From positions 1-64,000 of the forward strand of contig JAFSEU010000012.1 of assembly GCA_017435565.1 (NCBI GenBank): 64,000 nt of DNA. The letters run 5' to 3'. Shown here piece by piece: positions 43,401 through 52,400 of this stretch. How positions within the stretch are numbered: position 1 is the first letter of the stretch; every line of letters begins with the position of its first letter. The stretch is from Oscillospiraceae bacterium. GTDB taxonomy: Bacteria; Bacillota; Clostridia; Oscillospirales; Ruminococcaceae. The position numbers and the translations under genes were made by a program. The notes beneath the pieces were generated by a model. It did no database searches. It worked only from the letters and a program-made list of their open reading frames with translations, and had not been told where the DNA came from.

Positions 43401-46400
43401 TCGGTAGTTGTAAAGGATACAAGTTGGAATTCGTTGGACGGCGTTGTTTTGGCTGACACGCAATTCAATAATCTTGTATCTGTCTGGGGTGATTATGCAT
43501 ATTTTTACTATTCTTGGGGTGAGTCTGTAAGCCTTAGTTCGAAGACGCAGGATAACGTTATTACAATATACAAATCTCAGAATTGTTCTTATAATGGAAG
43601 TTGGGGCACTTATGATGTTCCTTACGCAACTCTTACATTCGCTGACGGAAAAGTCGCAATAGATGTAATTGATGCCAAAGCGTTGGGATATGGTGTTGAT
43701 ACTGATTTGGATGAAGTTAAGTTCTCCTATCAGACAAAGGTTACACAAGAAGATATCGCTAATGGTTATGTAACCAACACAATCGGCACGCACGGAACGG
43801 GCGTCGGACCTTCCGAAGGCTCAAGCGCAACACATCAGATTACAAACCGTGAGGTTTTATTTGATAAATATTCAACAACAAATGACGTTGAAACACACGG
43901 CGACGGTGAAGCTACTTATACCCCCGCATGGACGATCAATATCCGCAAGGACGACGGATATTCCTCCGATGAGCCGATTCTGGTTGACGTACTTTCAGCC
44001 GATAACGGCGGCAAGCATTATATAACAGCTGCACAGCTCAGTGCTATCAAGGTTTCTGCTAAGCAATATGAAGCTGATTCAAGTTATACTTTGCTTGAAA
44101 GCGGCTACACGATAGTGGGAACAGGTGAGGTTACCGATGATAACGGAACCGTTCTCGGATACAGCGGATTTACCGTAACGTTCAATGATAGTGTTGATAC
44201 AGCAAATTACCGTTATTTGCAGATTACTTATAATACCAGCGCAAATACATCAGGCGTTGTAGGGCAGGGAAGCGGAACAACTGCTACCTTTACAAACAGC
44301 GCGACATTTGATTCAGACAAATCCGACGGAGATAACTTCACTTACACTGAAATTCCTGAGGATTATGTTGAAACAATCAGCCTTAATGTCAATAAGACTT
44401 GGTCTGACGGTGGTAGTACAGCTTTAAGAACTGACGTTCAGTTTAAGTTGTTGCAGAAAATCGGAAGCAACGGCGAATGGACTTATTATGACAGTGATGA
44501 TGAAGGCGATGAAGCTGATATCTTCACCATTTCATCAAACGGTTCTGACACATGGACGTACACAATCAACAATCTGCCTAAGACCACACCTTATAGTGAA
44601 TACGGTCAGGAGAATATATACTACAAGGTTGAAGAAATTACAGAAATCAGTGGTTATAAAACCACCTACGTCGGTAATTATGATAATGGCACTAACTCCA
44701 ACGGCGCTGTAATTCAGATTATCAATACTCTCGTATCCGTTGAGGTTGAAAAGAAATGGGTAAATAACAACCCTGACGGAACTCTTAATCCTGTCAGCGT
44801 TACCTTGCAGTACAGTGCTGATAACGGCTCGACATGGAATGACTATACAAACGGCACGATTGAACTTTCCGGCAGTAATAACTGGACATATAAGTGGACC
44901 GCGCTTGATCCCGACTATATTTACAGAGTCAACGAGCTTGCTGTTGACGGCTATACAACTACATACAGTGCTACGAGCGTTGACGGCGTAAATAATCAGA
45001 AAATCACAATTACAAATACGTCGAACAATATTACCGTAAACAAGAACTGGGTTGACGTTGATGGATACAGACCCGCAAGCGGAACAGTAACCGTTGGTCT
45101 TTATAAGATAGTCGGCGATAGCGAAGAGCTTGTCGGCGAGCTCAAGCCTCTTGACGGTAGCGACTATCAGACCCTTACCTGGTATGGGCTTGAATCGGGC
45201 GCTGAATATTTTGTAGAAGAAATCGGAGCAGACGGCTACGTTGTAACTTACAAGAACGCAAGCGGTCAGGAAACACAGAACGTCAAATCAGGCGGAACAA
45301 TCAACATAACAAACACGCTTGTTTCGGTTTATGTTGAAAAGTCATGGTCGGGATATCAAAGCGGCACAACTCCTCCCGATGTTGAAGTTAAGCTTCAATA
45401 CAAGGCAAAGGATGCCGAAAATATTGAAGCAAACTGGAATGATTATACCGTAGACGGCACTGTTTGCACAGCAACACTTTCTTATGCCAATAGCAGCCTT
45501 AAAGCGGCATGGCACAACCTTAACCCCGATTATGTGTACAGAGTTGTTGAAGTAAATACGCTTAGCGGTTATACCGTTTCATACAGCGAAGACTATATCG
45601 ACGGCGTAACAGACCAGTATTTCAACATTTACAATACGTCAAATAATATAAGCGTTTATAAGCTTTGGTCGGATGACCAGACAAACCGACCTACAAATGT
45701 CGAAGTCGGACTCTATAAGATAGTTGACGGCGAAGAGGAGTTGGTTTCGACTCAAATACTTACCGGTACATATGGTCAGACTCTTACATGGTACGGTCTT
45801 GAACCGAATTATCAGTATATTGTGCGTGAAGCTGATATTGAGGGATATGTAACAACATACAAGAACAGTAGCGGCACTGCAACGCAGAACGCTACAATCG
45901 GCGACACAATTACAATAACAAATACCAAGAATAACATCAAAATCAGCAAGGTCTGGAAGGATCTTAACGGCAACACCATTACCCCTGATATCGACAGTAT
46001 CAAGCTTGATGTTTATCAGTCGCAAAGCGGCGTTCCTGCAATTTCTGACAGCGTTACTGACAGAACCACTTATACGGGCGAAGATGGTAGCGTGACAGGT
46101 GCGTTTGCACTTCCTGATTTGCAGGCGGGTGATAAACTGACGCTGAGAATCAATTCCAATCAGGGATATATACAGTATTGCAATGGATGTATTGGTGCAA
46201 ATGATGCCGCCGGAAACTGGGTTCAACTTGAATGGAATGGAACAATTAACAGCTATTATTTGGATCTGACATTCGATGTCACACAGGATCTTACCAATGT
46301 TGTTTTCCAGACGTGGTATAACGGCTCCTCTCAGAACGGCTCACCTGATTATATCGATTCTGTTGATTATTCAATTCAGAGTTGGACGCTGTACGATACA

Positions 46401-49400
46401 ATTACCGTTACTCCCGATGATAACGGAAATTGGACATATAACCTTACAAATCTGCCGACGGGCACTGCGCCGGGCGAATATATTTACAAGTTCGTTGAGC
46501 AGACTGTTGACGGTTATTACGCAACCTACACCAACAATGACGGCGTAACTCCCACGAGCAATTCGCAGGTTACGATTACCAATAACGAAGCTGAGACAGT
46601 CGATAAGGTTGCTTATGATAAGGACGGAAACGCTATTGTAAGCGGCTCACTTATCAAGCCCAACAGCTTAGAAAAAGCAACGATTGACGGTGTTGAGTGT
46701 TATGTAATTCATTATCAAATTACACCTTGCAAGTCCGGTTTGAAAATAATTGATACTTTGCCGACAGGTTGGTCATTCTGTACGAGTGCTCCGTATAATC
46801 CTGTAGGTTATTGGGATCAGTGGAACATTTATTCATTGAGTTCAGGTACAGGCGAAAATAATTACCAGTATGATAACACAAGCACACCGCATACTGTAAC
46901 ATTCTACAATGCTAAATGGTCACATGTTGACTATTACATCAGTATTCCGGTTGAAACTCTTGATAATAAAATCAAGGAAAGCAATAGCGTTCTGGTTGAG
47001 AACACCGCTGCTCTGGAAAGCGAAAACTCTCAGCCGACGACGAACAGAATTGTTGTTTCAAATTCAACATCGGGCAATAACGATGACAGTCTGATCGATA
47101 AGACAGCGAGTATCAATAAGGCAGGAGACCTCAAGTATACCGTTGTTTTCAATCCTGAAGGTAAAAACCTTGCTAACGGTGATGAAGTACATCTTACCGA
47201 CGATTTCAACCTTCTTGATTGTGTCAATGCAAACGGCGTCGCGTTCTTAGATCAGGCCGATGTCAAGCTTTCTTCGTTTACTGTTGAAAGAGCAGACAGT
47301 ATCACTTATGACAGCAACGGCAATCTGGTTTTCGACGAGAATGGCATTCTGGATTATGAAGGCACGGTGATTAATGCATACTACACGCCTACATACGAGC
47401 CGACGGAGACTACGGTTACTGTTTTAGAGTTTGCAACCTCTACATACTATGAATATAATATGTGGGAGACAAGTGATTTTGAAATTGGTGACCAAATTAC
47501 TTTTGTAGTTAGTGCTACTGACAAGGCTAACTCAAGTTGGGGCGAAACCGGTCCATATATTATGGCAGACGAATGGAATAATGGTTATTATACCAAGTTA
47601 GTGGATTTTACTGAAAAAGCATCCTATAATTCTGAAACCAAGCAATGGACCTATACGTATACTGTTGATAAGGATTATGCAAAATTAGCTATTGGCAGTT
47701 ACAATTATAATAGCGGTGAATACAATTGGGCAAATAGTTATGTTACTGATGTTTCAGCTACAACATCTACGACCACTCAGCTCTCAACAGTAACACTTGA
47801 TATAACTGTTCCTGATGAGACTCCTATTGTAATTACCTATTACTACACAATCAGCCCTCTTCCAAACGGAAGTACTGTTACAGCGAGCAACAGCATTTCG
47901 TTTGACACAGGCAACTACAACGGAAGCGACACGAACGATGCGACAGAGTTCCTTGTAAACAAAACTTCATCTACTATCAGCGTAGCTACTGCACCGACCA
48001 TTAAAAAGGTCAGCATCAGCGACTACAGTGTTAAGGTTGACGCTGAATTTAAAATGGCATATTGGGATGGAGTTAACAATTGTTGGGTATTCGCAGTGGC
48101 TCAGGAAAAAGGCGAAGGCAACATTGTGAAGCCCGTGTGGACAACGACTGACGGAGCGACAGCCACCGCAACAGATAATACCATTCCGAGTAATGCGCAT
48201 TCCTTCGAGCTTGGTACGATTGATATCAGCCTTGAAGACGGAAAGCTTTATAAGCTTATTGAAACCAGCATGCCCTTCGGTTATCACGGCTATAATCTTG
48301 CTGCTGATTTTAATGCAACTTATAATTACACCGGAAGTGAAACCGATTATGACGGAAACATGGAAGGCAAACCGAATTATGCTGCTTATATCACAGCAGT
48401 AAAAGATTCAATGGCTGCAGCGGCGAGAACGGAAGCAATATTCGAAGATTTGCTTCAGGGATATCTTGCAGGTTACGCAAATCCGTATTCAGCATTCTTC
48501 ACGGAATTTGAGCCTGTATATTATTTCGCTTATGAAGATGCAGACTATGCTACGCCAAGTGGCTTTGCCGAACAAGTTACAACTGTTGCGACTACGGGCG
48601 AGCTTATTCTCAACAACAGCGAAATGATTGAAATCACAATCGACAAAACCTGGGATCAAACTGCTATTGATGAAGTTGGCGTTGAAGTAACAGATGTTAA
48701 GTCAATTGTTAAGCTTTACTGGTCAACGGTAAAGAAATCGACTGGCTTCCCTGAGCAGCTTTACGAAGTTAACGACACCTATTTCAGCAGCCTTAAGGAT
48801 GTTGAAGGCTTCCAGAATCCGCAGGTGGTCGGAACAGCTGATGATCCTAATACCGAGGAGATTGAGTCTGTAACTGCCAAGTGGGGACTTCTTCCCAGCG
48901 GTTATATGGGACAACCGATTTACTATTACGTTAAGGAAATCGGCTACATGGTAGGCACCAAGACATATTATTATCTGGAAAGCGCAGATGAATATGTATA
49001 CGCAAGGTTGGATGATCAGGGCAATATAATTCCTCTTGCAGAAGACGGAACAGATCTTAGCGGTACTGATTATGTAACTGTTGGAATCAAGCCGATTTAT
49101 ACAGGCAACGGCACAAATAACAATCCCAATTGGGTTGACACTTCAAAGAACAAGCAGGTTGAAATTGATATTCAGAACACTGCGGGTCTTAAGATCGAAA
49201 AGCTCTGGAGAACTTCCGATAACAAGGATTTCTTTGACCCTGAGGTCAATATGAAACCTCCGCTTGATTCGGTTCCGATTATTCTTTACGGAACGCTTGC
49301 TTCTACGGGAATCGAACAGATGATTGGTTCATTCACCGTTGGAACAGCAAATGACTGGCATCTTATAATCGATGAAAAGGAATATAACTTAAGCGCATAC

Positions 49401-52400
49401 AAATCGTTCCGCGTTGAAGAAAATGTTCCTGCTGACCAGCAGCATCTGATTTACGGATATGCAGTCAGCTACGGTTACAACGTAAATGGTACTTCGGGTA
49501 CGATTACTGTTACCAACAAGGACAATACCCCGACTGAAATTGACGTAACAGTCAATAAGGTCTGGTCCGATTCGGCTGACCACACCAACGACAGCGTTAC
49601 ATTGCAGCTCTATCAGACAACAAGGAAGGAAGCTTTAACTTACGAAGAGGGTGACACTCTGATAATAGAAGAGATTACTCTCAGCCAAACCAATAACTGG
49701 ACGTATACAACGACTGAAAAGCTTCCCTATAAGGATTCTGTTTCGGGACTGCGCTATTACTACTACGTTGTTGAAAAGTCATATAATGTCGAAAATGGTG
49801 AAACGTATAAGACTAATTACACCAGAAGTGACATTGCAAATCGCCAGACGCTTACTGTTACAAACTACGTTCCCGGAAGTATCAATATTGAGAAAAACTG
49901 GATTGATACAAACAACGCTACGATACCGAGCAATAGCCTGCTTCTTCCTGATGGTATTCAGGTAGATATCTACCGCAGACCAGACGAGGTGATGTATGGC
50001 GAAGGCGGCGCAACGTTGGATCCCGGTATTCAGGTTTACGCCGATGGCGACTCAATAACAAATGGCTTTTGGACGGGCGCCGATCCTTATCCGAATGTTT
50101 TGGAAGGAAAGCTACCAAGCACAACTGATGAACCTGCAAATGTAGTGAACAGTGGCGTAAGTAGCCAGTTGATTGATACTGTGTTTACTACATATAACGA
50201 TAAAGATTTGAGTGACGCTGATATTAAATTTTCAACAGGTTATAATTTCTATACAGTAATTGCAGGTACAAATGATATCAACTATGGTCACTCGATAGAT
50301 GAAATTGTCGAAGATTATACCACGCTGATACTCGACAAGGTAAAGGCTGTTGATTCGAATGTCGTAGTACTTGTCGGTGGTATCCCTCATGAAGATTTCT
50401 GGGATGAAGCAGAATCTGAAACGACTACTGGTTTTTCTTATACTGGAGCCTTACAGTATGTAGTAGACAATTATCCTACTGATACCTCAAATCAAACTCA
50501 GGTAGAAGCCTATGAAAAAACGGTCAACAAGAGAATAGATGATGCAAACGCAAGAATCAAAGCTCTTGTTGAAAGCTATCAAGGCTTGAAAATCTACTAT
50601 GTGGATATTCCCGCCGTTTTGGATGCTCTTGTAGAAGAGGGCAAAGAACCGTTGCACGACGGATGTCATCCTTCTCAGGCTGGCTACAATGCTATCGCTC
50701 TGGCTTTCTATGATGCCATCAACACCTACTACGGCGTTGGCACAATGGAAACCCCTAAGAATATGGAGTCGGGATATCCCGAAGACATAACCGATACCAC
50801 AAAGTATGAATACGTCGGCACATATACAATCGATAAGCCTGACACCGAGGATGGCACTTGGACGACAAGCATCGAGCTGCCCACAATGAATGACAGCAAC
50901 GTAAACTACGTTTACTACGTTGTTGAAAAGACAACAGGTTATACAGTTGCTTATAATTCAAACGGTCAGGTTATCGGCGACAATGACGGCGATACAATTT
51001 CCGTAACAAACACAGTAGATACGGAAAAAACCTCGATTACAGTCGAAAAACTCTGGCGCGATAATGACAGCGGCAACAGACCTTCAAGCGTAGAGCTGCA
51101 GCTGCAGCGAAAGCTTGAAAACGCAAGCGGCTGGACAGATATCGGCGAGAAATTCACACTTACCTCTGAAGGTGGGTGGACAACAACAATTACCGACCTT
51201 GATGTTACCAATAATAACGGCGTAAAATACCACTATCAGGTGGTTGAAACGGTTCCTGACGGCTACATAGTAACCTACGGCGATACAAACGGTGATGCGG
51301 CCGCAGTTGCAGGAACAACAATCACGGTCACAAATACAAAGACTTTTGACCTCACAGTCAAGAAAGTTTGGTCCGACCCCGACCATGTTCTTAACGAAGG
51401 CGTTCAGGTTGAAATTTACAGAGATATTGTAAATAACACGGGTGGCAACGGACTTAACATTATGCCGCTTCAGCTTGCACTTGTTACCCCTGCGGATGGT
51501 AATCTCGCTATCACAACGGGCAAGACGGCAACAGTTGAAGTAAACAAGGCAAACACTACGGTTTCGTTTAGTGAAGACCTTGCAACAGCGGTGGTGAATG
51601 ATAAAACAATTACCGTAACTGCAAGGGATACAACAGGCAACACCGTAATGACGATTACCGACGCAGACGGACAGACGGTGAAGGTTAACATTACAGTTAC
51701 CGACAAGCCCACGTTGACCCTTGCGTTATCACAAAGCTCGATTCTTGCCGGTGAAACCTCTACGATTTCTGCAGAGCTTTCAGACGGAACAGCAATTGAA
51801 AGCATATCTTATGAAATCACAGGCACAGCCGCAACGCTCAGCGGAAACACTTTAACAGGTGTAAACGCAGGTACTGTTACTGTCAAGGCTACAGCTACTG
51901 TTGGTGATGATACCTACGAAGCAACTACCACACTTACGGTAAATCTTACCGACAGCTTCACGCTTACGGCAACAGAAAATGCCGACGGCACATTTACAGT
52001 AACGCCCAGCCCGTCATACGGCACGTTTGTTTACACATCAAGTAATGATTCAATCGCAACGGTTGATAAGAATACAGGTGTTGTAACAATCCACGGCGCA
52101 GGCACTGTAACAATCACAGCTACACGAAACGGCGAAGATACAGCTTCGGTTGATATTAAAGTTCCTCTGACAGTATCACCTGAATCTGTTACAATGTCAA
52201 CAAGTGGTTCGACTTCGACGCAGGAGCTTACCGTAAACAGCACCGATGTTACTTACGAATCAAGTGACGAAACGGTCGCAACAGTTAGTGACGACGGCGT
52301 GATTACAGCAAAAGGTGATGGCAGTGCTACAATTACTGTATATTACCATAAGGGTCAGGCTGATGAGCAGTCTAAGACAGTTAATGTTACTGTTTCATCA

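Noticed and set aside
43152..43793. Long minus-strand frames opposite the giant pilus gene (also 45639-46226)
   Set aside because: They lack ribosome sites and protein-like composition and arise from codon bias of the plus-strand repeats.
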